Positions 9,815-19,261 of a stretch of 37,154 nucleotides of DNA are shown here, in pieces. Source of the stretch: Chara braunii (Eukaryota > Streptophyta > Charophyceae > Charales > Characeae). The stretch lies in the NCBI GenBank assembly GCA_003427395.1, contig BFEA01000094.1:1997050-2034203 (forward strand), written 5' to 3'. Under the pieces are notes generated by a model, which worked only from the letters and a program-made list of their open reading frames with translations, did no database searches and was not told the origin of the DNA. How positions within the stretch are numbered: the first letter of the stretch is position 1; each line of letters opens with the position of its first letter. The translations under genes were made by a program, and so were the position numbers.

Positions 9815-11127
9815 TTACCATTTGTACATTGTCAGCTGATGATGCATTCTTATCATCTGATATGCTGACAGACCGCATGTCCTACTTGCTGTTGTTGTCA
9901 TGTGTCTCCTTTTCTCTCCAGGAGGGGCGGTTCTTTCTGTTCTTCTTTTTTGTAGGGGGGTGGGAGACACCTATTTTTCTGATGACGGAGGGACGATCTT
10001 TTTTCCCTCTTTTCTCTTTGAGCTGTGTCTCCTTCCTCCCTTGTCTAATAGCCTCGTTAACCACATCTTCTTTCCCCCCTGGATGAGGCTGTGTGTTTTC
10101 CTTATCCGTTCTCATGTGATTGTCCTCCACCTGACCACGTGTCGAACTGGACTCCCCCCTATCCCCGCAAAGATCCTTGTCCGCCTCAGTGGGGGGGGGG
10201 GGNGGGAGCTTTGTCACCTTTGGGGAGATTCCCCCTGTCGTTTTCTCCATCACGGAGCAAAGCATCCTTAAAGGTTTTTTTCCGTCCGTTGTTGTGCAGG
10301 TATTTCTCATGGAAAGGACAACATTCATCTTCCTCGGAGTGAAAATAATGTCTGCATCTTTTGCACCAGGCCGAATCTGCACAGGCGATGCTGAGGTCAA
10401 CCCAGCCAAATTCGCTCATGTCAATTATCAGGTGTTGCTTGTACAAGACCCTGGCCGATGATTCAAGGTCGAATCGTATGTTCCAGAGGTCTGGGGCTAT
10501 GGGATCCGCGTAGGGATCGTGTACCTTCAGAATGTTACCGAAGGCTTTCTTGATTGCCCCTCTGAGATGAGGCATAACGGAGATAGGGACCTGGAGGGCT
10601 TTCACCCAGAAGTAGCGAAACTTCTGGGCTTCATTCCACTCGTAGAGTTCGTTCTCGGTCATCCACGGTCGGAATTGTGTTGTGTAGATCCTACCATCCA
10701 GTTCGATCATATCTGAGCCCTTTCTAATCATCCACGTGGCGATCTCTCTGGCGCTGGCCACGTATGTGACCAGATTCCTGCCCTCGCAGCGATAAACCCC
10801 CCTCTTTGGGATTACATTGAGGTCCGTGGAGTTAGCCCATCCTTCTTCGTATATACGAATGAGGCGGTTCTTCACTGAGGAGGGGAGTGACGTGGAGTCA
10901 TTTCCGAACTGAATAGAGACTGCATGTTGGTACAGCCAGTCTGCTTGTACTTCGACGAAATCTTTGTCGGCTACTACCCGAACGAAGTCAGCACCTGTGT
11001 TTACTACGCGTGGAGCGTACTCATCCGGGAGAATACCGGATGAGTAACATTCTTCTATAACTCCCCGGATGCGTAGTACCTCTGTTTCGGGCAGAGGTGC
11101 GGGTGGGACTGGGGGTTGGTCCCCCAT
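9669..11127 (-). pseudogene. LINE ORF1, N-terminal part with CCHC knuckle, frameshifted
   Basis: ORF1 of this LINE type encodes an RNA-binding gag-like protein. The ATG at 11127 opens 313 codons. Residues about 100-250 resemble the DUF4283-like region of plant LINE ORF1 (FWVKALQVPISVMPHLRGAI and the following stretch). It is followed by C255-X2-C258-X4-H263-X5-C269, a near-standard CCHC zinc knuckle. At 10190-10206 a long G run containing an unread base (N at 10203) changes the frame. The continuation is a Lys/Asp-rich tail in another frame (10409 to 9882), which meets a stop and then continues in the same frame (9878-9669). The length of the G run is unreliable, so this frameshift may be a sequencing artefact. 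Confidence 0.72.
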
Positions 11128-11590
11128 GATGACGGGAGGTTCGTGGGACTAGATCGTTATCCCGACATTCCCTTCGATCCTACCCCAGGTGTAACTTAAC
11201 GCGGGCGAGAGCGGTTGGGAGCGGGCGAGTAAGCGAAAGATTACCTGGCCGTGACTGGCGATGTACACTTGTTGGAAAGAATGCAGTGATTCTCAAGATA
11301 TAGTCGTCGCCTGGCCTCTACCGTAGTCTCTTGTCTCTTCCTCACTATGTGCGAGCACTGGAATAGTCCTGGCTATTGTCTCGGAGAGGGATATCAGACC
11401 CGCTTCACCCACCTCCCGGTCTGTGCGCCGCTTTCCCTTCCCTGGCCACAGTAGATCATGGCCCCCCCGGGGTGTGATTGTACTGGGCGAANTCNTGTCC
11501 TCCTCCCTCCCGAGCCTGTGAAGAAGAAACGGTCTANCATGACCTTGAAATGAGCTTGGCCCGACTATCACTCAGTCTTACGCAATCTTG
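11128..11590. other. Probable LINE 5' region and flank, no gene
   Basis: GC-rich sequence upstream of the LINE ORF1 start; it should include the LINE 5' UTR and internal promoter, but no motif can be assigned. Three unread bases (11492, 11495, 11537) lower its reliability. I found no copy of the sequence flanking the LINE 3' end. Confidence 0.35.
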
Positions 11591-11599
11591 GTGCCACCT

Positions 11600-11740
11600 T
11601 TCTGGCAGCTGCGCATCAAGAGCACGAATAAACCCTGTGTCGACACCTTCCCGTCCAGACCTGCCACGTGGCTCCACGTGGCTGCGCGTCAAGAACACGA
11701 ATGAACCCTGTCAACAACACCTTCCCGCCCAGGTCGCTCT
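11600..11740. repeat. Diverged tandem duplication of about 80 bp
   Basis: CTGCGCATCAAGAGCACGAA followed by TAAACCCTGT and ACACCTTCCCGTCCAG recurs as CTGCGCGTCAAGAACACGAA, TGAACCCTGT and ACACCTTCCCGCCCAG. Further right, GAATTAGCGCTAC is also repeated twice near 11850-11875. No coding signal. Confidence 0.6.
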
Positions 11741-12071
11741 CGCCCCTCGGGGCGATTCCCGCCTTTTTTCGAATGATAAGTTTTCTTTCCACGGAGCTTT
11801 CCCTACCCGCCTTGGTGTTGGAGAAATAGCGCTGCGGAACAGCGCAGCGAATTAGCGCTACGAATTAGCGCTACCGGCCCTTCTCCTCCGCCCCTTATTT
11901 GTTTTCATTTCATTCCGCCAAGCCATTTTCTTTCTTTCTTTCTTCTCTCAAATCTTTCATACCGGTTGTCCCCTACAGTCTTCCCCCGAACATAACGCAC
12001 CCTAAAAATGAATGTAAACAAGCTATATTTACGGCCCGGTACAGCCAAAATAAGGTGCATTGTGTTCAGGG

Positions 12072-12250
12072 GAAGACGATAGCCAGTATCGCCCACCTGC
12101 AGGTCGGGAGCAGCCCCCGCATGTTCTCTCATAAACACGGTTCTGACTGCTCCCCGTATGCCTACAAAATAAAAAAATAAAAAATAAAAAAAAAGGAGTA
12201 CTGGTTGGTAGGTAGCGTGAGGTGAAATTGAGAGAAGAATATAGCCCTGC
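12072..12250 (+). mobile_element. SINE 3' body fragment
   Basis: TATCGCCCACCTGCAGGTCG, GGGAGCAGCCCCCGCATG and, further on, GGTGAAATTGAGAGAAGAAT match the second half of the SINE at 13650-14083. An A-rich insertion (about 12165-12195) lies inside this copy. The tRNA-like head is missing, so it is a truncated or rearranged copy. Confidence 0.65.
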
Positions 12251-12365
12251 GAAATAGCTTTATTGTCTCCTTCCAGCCATCAGAGGGGATGGCCCCCGCC
12301 GGTGGGGGTCAGGCTAACGCAAAGACCTATCATTTTGCCAGTGGCTTGGCCTCCCTTTTCATCGT

Positions 12366-12545
12366 CCCCCACCCCCAACCGAATAACAGCAGTGTCTAAG
12401 GCCAACAACACTCTACCAAACACCACACACAACCCACTCACACTCACACACTCCCCCACCCCCAACCAAATAACAGCAGTGTATAAGGCCAACAACACTC
12501 TCCCACACACCACACACAACCCACCCACACTCACACTCACACCCG
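12366..12545. repeat. 87-bp tandem duplication, CA-rich
   Basis: CCCCCACCCCCAACC begins at 12366 and 12453. Each copy continues with AATAACAGCAGTGT, AAGGCCAACAACACTCT and a CACA-rich tail. Open frames on both strands mirror this duplication and are not genes. Confidence 0.85.
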
Positions 12546-12739
12546 CGTTGGCAAAGGACCCTACTAATACAGATCAGAGGTATCAAGCGGACTATCATCG
12601 CTGGTTGGCACTAAGTGCGCCACAGGCGGTTATGGGGCTCAAACCCACAGCTATTCATGTGAGGGACGGTGGGCCCGGTTCCCAGCTTGTAATGGAAAGA
12701 CTCCTTTTGGTGTAAAAAAGAAAGAAGTGAAAAAAAAAA

Positions 12740-12786
12740 CTCCTGAATGCCACTTGCGTGCCTAACCAACTGAGCTAGGCCGCTGG
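12740..12786 (-). mobile_element. Truncated tRNA-derived SINE head, minus strand
   Basis: On the minus strand GGCCTAGCTCAGTTGGTTAG is a pol III A-box-like D-arm, followed by GCAAGTGGCATTCAGGAG. The last part is the same as in the SINE head at 13665-13705. The element then stops in a T-rich run, so no B box or body remains. Confidence 0.6.
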
Positions 12787-12929
12787 ATCAAGCCATTTTC
12801 CGGACCCCCACACAGTGACAATGCCTCCTTTCTTTCTTGTTTTTCACTTCGATGTCCCCTCGTCCTATCATCATGAAGCAGAATTCCCCCAAGTGTTTGT
12901 CCAGTTGTTCACCCACCAACAGGTATCTT

Positions 12930-13010
12930 GAGTTGACCAATGAGCTTCGGCCAATTGGTACACCCATGAAAACTTGAATTGCAGACACAAGTTCCAATCC
13001 GGGGCTCAGT
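12930..13010 (+). mobile_element. tRNA-like SINE head, degenerate
   Basis: CCAATTGGTACACCCATGA, then CTTGAATTGCAGACACAAG, then GTTCCAATCC aligns along its length with the head at 13326-13385 (TTGGTACACC, TGTTGAAATGCAGGCC, GAGTTGGAATTGC). GTTCCAATCC is a B-box-like sequence at the expected distance from the A-box-like part. It runs directly into the foldback at 12997. Confidence 0.5.
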
Positions 13011-13168
13011 CCCACCTGCGCATTTTCGTTGTAGGAGGCTACAAAAAAGACAATGGCGGGCGCCTAAGGACCATGGATTGACACAATCGACGGTCCCTAG
13101 ACCCCCACCAGTTGCTTCGTGGTAGCCTCCTACAACGGAAAGGCGCAGGTGGGACCGAGCCCCCGGAT
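12997..13168. repeat. Foldback: about 45-bp inverted repeat with a palindromic spacer
   Basis: The left arm (12997-13042, ending GTTGTAGGAGGCTAC) is the near reverse complement of the right arm (13122-13168, beginning GTAGCCTCCTACAAC). The roughly 79-bp spacer is itself an imperfect palindrome: GGACCATGGATTG against CAATCGACGGTCC, and TGGCGGGCGCC against a diverged partner. The whole 172 bp could fold into one long hairpin. It may be a MITE, two SINE parts head to head, or a small-RNA precursor. Confidence 0.75.
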
Positions 13169-13325
13169 GGACCTACATGAATGCAATGAAATAATGCAAT
13201 GAAATGATTCTGAATTTTACGTAGACAGATTGAGAGAAGAACATAGATCAGTTAAAAAATAAATAAAAAATGATTCTGAATTACCTGGGGGCCCTCAACT
13301 TCATGATGATATGTTTTCACCAACA

Positions 13326-13497
13326 GGCCTAGCTCAGTTGGTACACCTACGAACTGTTGAAATGCAGGCCTGAGTTGGAATTGCATTGGATCTGATGAGT
13401 GAAAAGAACCCTGAATTTACCTGGTGCTGGTCATTTCAAAGGTAATATTCTCAAGGTCATAGCCCTTTCTTAAAAAAACAAAAGGGGAAAAAAAAGG
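13326..13497 (+). mobile_element. tRNA-derived SINE with A-rich tail
   Basis: TAGCTCAGTTGG (13330-13341) is an excellent A box of a tRNA D-arm. About 42 bp downstream GAGTTGGAATTGC stands where a B box belongs, with weakened consensus. A short body ends in an A-rich tail at about 13470-13497. The length of about 170 bp fits a SINE. No coding capacity. Confidence 0.6.
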
Positions 13498-13649
13498 AGA
13501 TGGGTTTAGAGTCTTTTGACCAACATGGGACAGGTTCGTTTTTTCCTCCTGATGCACTGTCGTCACAACGGTAATTCGACCCAGTTCGAACAATTGGGAA
13601 TTGTGCTTGGGTGAAAAGCCAGGGGTGCAAAGTCACCTTTTGTAGGATT

Positions 13650-14052
13650 ATCAATGAACGTCTCTAAGCGCAGTTGGTAAGGCTTGCAAGTGGCATTCAG
13701 GAGGTCGTGGGTTCAATCCCCATTGGCCTCATGTACCTTCATGGGCATGCTTGGCGCCCCCCACCTAGAGATAGACCACTGGATCCCCCGATCGGCATTG
13801 AGCAGAGTCTGCTGATGTTCGTAGGGGTGGGGACCACCGCTTGAGGGGAGCCACAGGGATTGGTCCTGTTGGCATGGTCCCTGATGCTACTGGCTGTCCC
13901 CTGGCTGGTATCGCCCATCTACAGGTTGGGAGCAGCCCCCGCATGTTCTCTCGTGAACACAGTTCTGGCTGCTACGAGGTTCCCTGTATGACTATAATTA
14001 GGAGTAGTGGTAGGCAGGTAGTGTGTGAGGTGAAATTGAGAGAAGAATGTAG

Positions 14053-14083
<31 letters not shown>
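13650..14083 (+). mobile_element. Complete-looking tRNA-derived SINE
   Basis: The head holds A-box-like TAAGCGCAGTTGG (13665-13677) and B-box GGTTCAATCCC (13710-13720), with tRNA-like spacing. A body of about 330 bp contains AGCAGCC and GGCTGCT, which could pair, and ends GGTGAAATTGAGAGAAGAAT before a long poly(A) (about 14056-14083). The body end is shared with 12072-12250. SINEs are transcribed by RNA polymerase III and moved by a partner LINE; no partner with this 3' end is visible in the window. Confidence 0.7.
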
Positions 14084-14085
<2 letters not shown>

Positions 14086-14915
14086 CTTGCAGTGATGGCA
14101 ACTGCCTCCTCGGATGACACGCAACTGCCAATATGGCCAGCCCGTCTGGCCCCGAAAGCATAAGTTCGGACTTATCCCTCCTGAGGCGGAGCACAGTCAT
14201 GTGAGGGTTCACTTCATCGCAATTTCTTTCACTTGGGGAGTCAAACCCTTTGCAGACGACTTAGACAGGGAAAGGGGTGTTGTAAGCAGTAGAGTGACCT
14301 TGTCATTCCGATCTGCTGAGATTTGACCCTTCGTTCCAAAGATTTAAAAGGAAGGAAAAATGATCTTTGAAGACATTCAGTGTCCACTTTCACTACCTCC
14401 ACAGCCCCCTCCACCCAACGTGGCCAAGCATTTTTCCTAACAAAACTAGGTGGTTGATTTCCTACCTTTCAATGACATCTTCTGACGCCAGCGGAGGGGG
14501 GAGGCCACCTCTCACCGAACGGACAATTACAGGTCCAATGGTCGGAAGTCCACAAACCACCCGGACGGTGTTTTTGTCACACCGTTACCGTGGGCCTGGT
14601 ACCTGGGATGTTGATGAAAATGGGACTGTACCGTGGTGCATACGTTTTTCAATTTCAAATTTTGACGGTTCATTCTGTCCCGCTTAAATGCAAAATGGAA
14701 GGGCAGGTCACAGGATTTGAATTCGTCCTCTTGCACATCCAATGTCGGGCGGCTGCATGCAGCACTCACGTGCACATGCGAATAGTGGAGGGTTTGAAGG
14801 ATCCGCCATGCAGTATCTGTATTCGAAGTCCTCAGTCTAATGACATCATGTCATCTATATCCACTTTGTACTCAAGCAAGAGGTTGTGTATTGTACACAT
14901 AGCCATGAACTCGTA
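14084..14915. other. No gene recognised
   Basis: Short open frames on both strands show no recognisable family. No repeat shared with other parts of the window was seen. Confidence 0.35.
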
Positions 14916-14920
14916 GCACA

Positions 14921-14982
14921 AAGTTTTCATATTTCCAAATTCGTGGTGGCAAAGTTTTCATATTTCCAAATTCGTGGTCGCC
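14921..14982. repeat. 31-bp tandem duplication
   Basis: AAGTTTTCATATTTCCAAAT followed by TCGTGGT starts at 14921 and again at 14952, with almost no difference. Confidence 0.9.
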
Positions 14983-14994
14983 AAAGTTGGGGTT

Positions 14995-15560
14995 GGCTGA
15001 GGCATACTTTGGGTGGAACTGGATGCCTTAGTGGAAGTTGGGGGAGGAAGCAGGTATGTCCCAAGTTGGGGCCGATGAGGAGAGCTTGTGATCAGGGCAG
15101 TCCTTTTCGGTGGAGGCAGCGGAGGGACAGGGGGAGGTGGAGGGGAGGGGGGGGAAATAATCCATGGAAACGTGCAGAATTCTGATTCTCCTCTTAAGCA
15201 TAAACAAATCATTTCTGGTGGGGTGGTGCGTTGGTTCTGAGGGGGAGAGCTCTACTCTGCAAGGGCTTCACAAGGAGGGAGGTGATTGCCCTGAAGGGAG
15301 ACATGGCAGATTTTGGGGGATTCTCTATTATGGGGCTGGGGGAGATGTATGAGTCAGCATCACATCCCAGCGGTGGCAGACAAGGGCAAGGGGTAGGCAG
15401 AGGCATACTTTGGGTGGGAACTGTATGCCTTTGTGGGAGTAGGGGGAGACACGGGTCTTGCCCAAGTTCGGGCTGATGAGGAGTGTCCATGATCAGGGGC
15501 AGTCCTTTTTGGGAGAGGCAGCGGTGGGACAGGGGGACGAGGGGGACAGGGGGGGATTTC
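14995..15560. repeat. Duplicated G-rich segment, about 401 bp apart
   Basis: GGCATACTTTGGGTGG begins at 15001 and 15402. The two segments (about 165 bp each) stay alignable through GATCAGG, GGCAGTCCTTTT and GAGGCAGCGG to a GGGACAGGGGG-rich end. The minus strand gives Pro-rich open frames in both copies. The G runs could form G-quadruplexes. No known protein is recognised. Confidence 0.75.
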
Positions 15561-15589
15561 TATATCCTTTGTTTGTATTTGGTTGGGAC

Positions 15590-16000
15590 TTTTCCTGATT
15601 CTTTTTGAAGTTTTCAAAACAAGCACCCTTGTTATTACTGGTATTTTGAAGAATCTCTCGGGACTTTGAGGGTCTATTGGTGGTTTGTACGAAGCTGCAC
15701 TGGAATTAGACTGTTATACTCAGGATCCGTGGCTGTTCAATGCCAGAATGACGTTTGCCGGAGCCAGGGTGATGCCCTGTAACTTGCCGAAGGTGAGGGC
15801 ATGGGACCTTGTAGAGAGATTTGGGGATGCTATGCGAGGGCATCCTAAGGGACAGCTGGGGGTTGTTGACACGGGACGACACTGGCTGGAGCTGGAGTGA
15901 GTCGCGTTGCTCTGTAACCTAGCAGATAGGGGGCGTGAGGCCTGGATTAGTTTGTCAGAGAATAAGTCAGTTTTAGTGAGCTTTGTGGTTTGTTATGATC
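15590..16000 (-). repeat. Inverted copy of the 23.3-25.6 kb repeat family
   Basis: Its reverse complement holds the same ordered landmarks as the tandem family at 23280-25620: GGCCTCAC, TAGGTTACAGAGCAAC, CCAGTGTCGTCCC, CCCCAAATCTCTCTAC, AAGTTACAGGGCA and ATTCTGGCATTGAACA. It includes both about 130-bp subunits. The 71-codon plus-strand frame at 15685-15900 falls inside it and is probably not a gene. Confidence 0.75.
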
Positions 16001-16059
16001 TGTTGGAAATCCCTCAGATACTCGAATGTTCCGAAAATTGTCGTGGATTTCATGAGGTG

Positions 16060-16312
16060 TTTAGCGATCATAAAAAATGATTCTTAGTTTTCTCATCATC
16101 TATCCCGAAGTCCAGTAGCTTGTTCACGATCTTGGAGGATACTCTCAAGCCGAAACCGGGTAAATGGCCCTGATACCTCAATTGGTTCATAAATTGTTTT
16201 GTACATGTCTTCATATGGGACGCTGGTCCCGATTCCCAGCACGTGTTGCTCCCCACGAATAGATTGGAGCATGTCCTTATCGGAAAAAAAAAAAAAAAAA
16301 AAAAAAAAAAAA
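16060..16312 (+). mobile_element. 5'-truncated retroposon with two terminal hairpins and poly(A)
   Basis: GCTGG (16222-16226) pairs with CCAGC (16236-16240). TGCTCC (16247-16252) pairs with GGAGCA (16266-16271). A long poly(A) (about 16282-16312) follows. The second hairpin with its loop is the same as at 3107-3131. The poly(A) runs straight into the Harbinger transposase remnant, so this retroposon probably landed in that element. The left boundary is uncertain. Confidence 0.6.
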
Positions 16313-16319
16313 GCGGTGG

Positions 16320-17453
16320 CCGAAGTTCCTCCAAATACCTTTCTACAGGTCAAGCACACTTAATGTGACTCATAGCCGTCGTGTGGCAATTGTTGAACGT
16401 CACGTCTGTGGGAGTTCGAACGGGATGTGAGGGATAAGGCGTCATTAACCATGCCAGCAACGAATAGCCCACATCTCCCAGCAAGTAGGAACCGACAACA
16501 GTACCATCCCCCAACAGTCACGATTCCCATGAGAAGACATCAATGTCATTCTCCGTGTCACGGAATAGAAGGGACAATCTCAGAACATGAGAATTGTGCA
16601 CACTGCACAGACCCCGGACAACCGACGTAGATGTCGACGATTTTGGATTCCCGATTACACACAACTTGTGCCACAATGGACAATTGCTTCCTTCAGTTGC
16701 CCAACATTTGGTGCACCTATTTCTTGGGCTCTCGATGTACAAGTGAGTGCAGTTGAATGTCCCAACACGACCTGGGAAACTTTTCCGCTCAAAAGCATTC
16801 ATGGTTTCCTCCAAACATCGTCCCTTCGGAAAGACAATCATATGTCCCTACTCCTGTGTAATGACCTCAGCGACATCCTTGTTACTCTATAGTGTATTCA
16901 CAAGGCTCATTCCCAAGCTATGACCAGATTGCCGGTACCAACCCCCAGTCGCCCATTTGATAAGGGCACGCACAAAGTTATATTCAGCGGGTCACGGTTG
17001 TCTCCAATTAGTTGTTGCACGCACGATGTGAGGCGCAATCCGTTGACGAACATCGTTGAAAAGAGGACGGGGAAATCTGCAAAACCTCACGAACACCTTC
17101 TCGTGTCGTCTACCCTGCCACTGGAGGTCCTGCCAAACTCCCGCACTGCGCTTCAAAACCCATATCTGCCTCCTATGGTATGTCATGTCCTCCATGTTAT
17201 TCATCACCCTGAAACCGCAAGGTATGACAAACCCCGCTTGTGAGAACAACCAATGCCCATTGTGATCCACCATCCCAAACGGGCAACACTGTTGTCGTCG
17301 CCTGGAGTACCAACGAATGTTTCTCCGGTTCATCCATTGCATGATAGCAATTACAATCATGAAAAACAAGTCATCCCACTCCTCATCTACTGCAAATGAA
17401 CATGTACGTGCATCACTGTCGCTATACAACGAACTCGCAGGAGGGGCGCGCAC
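16320..17453 (-). pseudogene. PIF/Harbinger transposase remnant (DDE_Tnp_4, HARBI1-like)
   Basis: Harbinger transposases cut and paste DNA with a DDE nuclease. On the minus strand the 153-codon frame (17453-16992) ends with FPRPLFNDVRQRIAPHIVR, typical of the region before the nuclease. A second frame (16841-16518) has FPKGRCLEETMNAFE, then VGTFNCTHLYIESP where the family has GxxDxTHxxI, then SVHNSHVLRLS where the family has an Asp. A third piece downstream reads YLLGDVGYSLLAWLMTPY and then PVERYLEEL, matching the last conserved block and its Glu. Both first acidic residues appear as Asn, and several frameshifts and stops separate the blocks, so it is inactive. Terminal inverted repeats were not found. 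Confidence 0.8.
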
Positions 17454-17615
17454 AAATGTTTCTTGTTGTGTTTATGATCGTCACCGAATGCAAGTGGGAG
17501 GCAAGGGATGTACTTGCTCGCTGCGACTGCGAACATGATGGCGGGCTACCATGGAAGGGCGCACTAGGGAAGGATATCCTATGTCGGAGTCTCGCAAAAA
17601 AAATAGCACGACCGG

Positions 17616-17634
17616 ATACACACACACACACACT
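17616..17634. repeat. (CA)n microsatellite
   Basis: A short run of about eight CA units. It is followed by GCTAGCGCTAGCGC, a local palindrome. Confidence 0.8.
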
Positions 17635-17639
17635 CAGAA

Positions 17640-18000
17640 CTTACGCTAGCGCTAGCGCCCTAACGTCGGCCGACCGGTGAGGCCCGGTCGCGCCAGGCTT
17701 AACCAGCGTGATGGAGAGGTGAGCCCCTCCAGGCCGTTGGGCCTGTTCACGCGCCTGACACGTGGCCGTGGCGTTCAGCTTGCCATGTGCAACTTGTCGT
17801 TTGATGACGTGAACGCCCCGCGACGCGTGAACAAGGAAAGCGACAGCCGTGATTGATTGGAGGTTACAACACAAAAGCGGCGCGGTTCTTTGAGCAAGCC
17901 ATAACTACCATGGAGGAGAATTGGAGAGGGAGCTACATATTGGAGCAAATGAATGGCTGATTACCTTGGAGAACGGATGCTGATGGCTACTGGAGATTAC
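17640..18000. other. No gene recognised
   Basis: GC-rich sequence without a conserved domain. It may belong to the 5' side of the Harbinger element, but no terminal repeat supports this. Confidence 0.3.
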
Positions 18001-18007
18001 GAGGGAC

Positions 18008-18280
18008 ATGTCTTTACGGTTGCAAATGGAGCCAGAGGTCGAAGGGGGAGCGATCTCTCTGGCTGGTTGGATGAAGGACAAAAGTGAGGACATGCTGGCG
18101 ATCATATGGGAGCTGGAGGAGGGGCCAGATCCTCGGCTTGACGTTTGCATCGATTGGACGAGGGCAGATGCCATCACGTCCGTCTGCAAAACCCTCTTCA
18201 ATGAGGGTCGCGATCTATATGCTCTTCTAAAAGATCGGTTGGAGGCGTTATTGATCGTGAGGACGCGCACGTGGCAATAG
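18008..18280 (+). CDS. Hypothetical ORF of 90 residues, possibly an exon fragment
   Basis: The composition is ordinary for protein: mixed hydrophobic and acidic residues (GWMKDKSEDMLAIIWELEE) and no simple repeat, unlike most open frames nearby. It overlaps the start of the following Asn/Asp-rich frame by 10 bases. I do not recognise a family, and no splice sites or promoter can be assigned. It could be an exon of a decayed gene or chance. Confidence 0.2.
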   Translation: MSLRLQMEPEVEGGAISLAGWMKDKSEDMLAIIWELEEGPDPRLDVCIDWTRADAITSVCKTLFNEGRDLYALLKDRLEALLIVRTRTWQ

Positions 18281-18411
18281 AGGTAACAACGTTAACATCA
18301 AGGTCAACAACAACATCAATAGATTGGTGCGACAACAACAACAGCAACAATGATAACAACGACAATAACACTTACAACAACAACAGTGGCGAAAACATCA
18401 TCAACAATAAT

Positions 18412-18446
<35 letters not shown>

Positions 18447-18643
18447 CGATAATATCAACAGCAACGACGACGATGACGGCAGTGACGACTACGGAAGCAG
18501 CGGGGCTGACAGTGGTGCCCGGGCAGATGTGATCATCATCAACATGATGGGGGAGATGTTGCAAGTGGAAGAACGAGAGATTGGGGTTGGTACAGAAAAT
18601 GGGTCTGTCATCTCCCCCCCCCTCAACGATAGGGACGACGACG

Positions 18644-18686
<43 letters not shown>

Positions 18687-18735
18687 CGACGACGACGACA
18701 ACGACGACGGCCACGGCCAAGGGAGCAGAGGGTAG
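18271..18735 (+). repeat. AAC/GAC trinucleotide repeats forming an Asn/Asp-rich ORF
   Basis: Two AAC-rich blocks (about 18320-18460 and 18640-18710) encode Asn and Asp runs in one 154-codon frame. Between them is a non-repetitive part (GCAGATGTGATCATCATCAA through GGGGTTGGTACAGAAAATGG). A diverged copy of that part follows at about 18745-18840 (GCATCTGAGATTATCATCAG, later GGGGTTGATATAGAGAAGTG). So the repeat plus unique segment was duplicated with a step of about 240 bp. A real protein is possible but unsupported. Confidence 0.75.
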
Positions 18736-18844
18736 GAAGAGGCATCTGGGCATCTGAGATTATCATCAGCGCGATGGGAGGATGCTGCAAGTGGACATGG
18801 TAGGATATGGGGTTGATATAGAGAAGTGGTTAACTGCTTCCCCC

Positions 18845-19255
18845 CTTTCCAACCTCGATACGGAGTTCCTCCTCGTGGTTTGGCAGAGGATAGGAGTAGG
18901 ATAGTTGGGGGCGATTGATGTTGCCCGGCCTGCAATACCAATCATCAATGGGGGCCTGATCGTCTTGTTGGTTGGCAGTGGGCTGTTTAGGGATTAGTTA
19001 GCAGGAGGTTAAACCTTCCCTGCTCAGGGAAGTAATCAAGGCCTCCTGACAGTTTCACATGATAATGATAATGATAATGCATATTGGATTTGGTGTCCAG
19101 ATCATACATCTCTCATTATTGATAGAGCTTTGCGTTTAGGCTCGATTGATAAAAGATCATATACATCACATAGTGCTTAGGGTTTCGTGATTTCACTTGA
19201 TAGATATAGAATATGGACATATATAGACAATTTCTGACTGTTGGACATAAGTACA
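18845..19255. other. No gene recognised
   Basis: A short ATGATAATG repeat (about 19059-19080) is the only structure seen before the retroposon tail array. Confidence 0.35.
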
Positions 19256-19261
19256 CAACAC

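Larger units (their letters stand above)
3998..11127 (-). mobile_element. Nearly full-length non-LTR retrotransposon (LINE), minus strand
   Basis: Read on the minus strand, an ORF1 region (11127-8501) with a CCHC knuckle is followed by an overlapping ORF2 (8517-4282) with AP-type endonuclease, reverse transcriptase and a C-terminal CCHC. A 3' UTR of about 250 bp follows, then an A-rich tail (T-rich on the plus strand, about 3998-4035). This order is typical of plant L1-like LINEs; no RNase H domain is visible. The 5' UTR probably extends beyond 11127, but I could not find the 5' junction or a target-site duplication. Defects are few: two in-frame TGA codons, one further stop at 9882, and frameshifts at two homopolymers. 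The copy is therefore young or partly affected by sequencing error. Confidence 0.93.

Noticed and set aside
12280-12715. Frames on both strands with internal repeats
   Set aside because: They mirror the 87-bp tandem duplication and show no family.
13391-13410. CTGATGAG as a further hammerhead core (also at about 15470)
   Set aside because: No stem II and no GAAAC follow in either place.
13650-13725. Functional tRNA gene
   Set aside because: A and B boxes are present but no acceptor stem or proper anticodon arm forms, and a SINE body follows.
15685-15900. 71-residue plus-strand ORF as a host exon
   Set aside because: It lies in the inverted copy of the 980-bp repeat, whose other copies do not keep this frame open.
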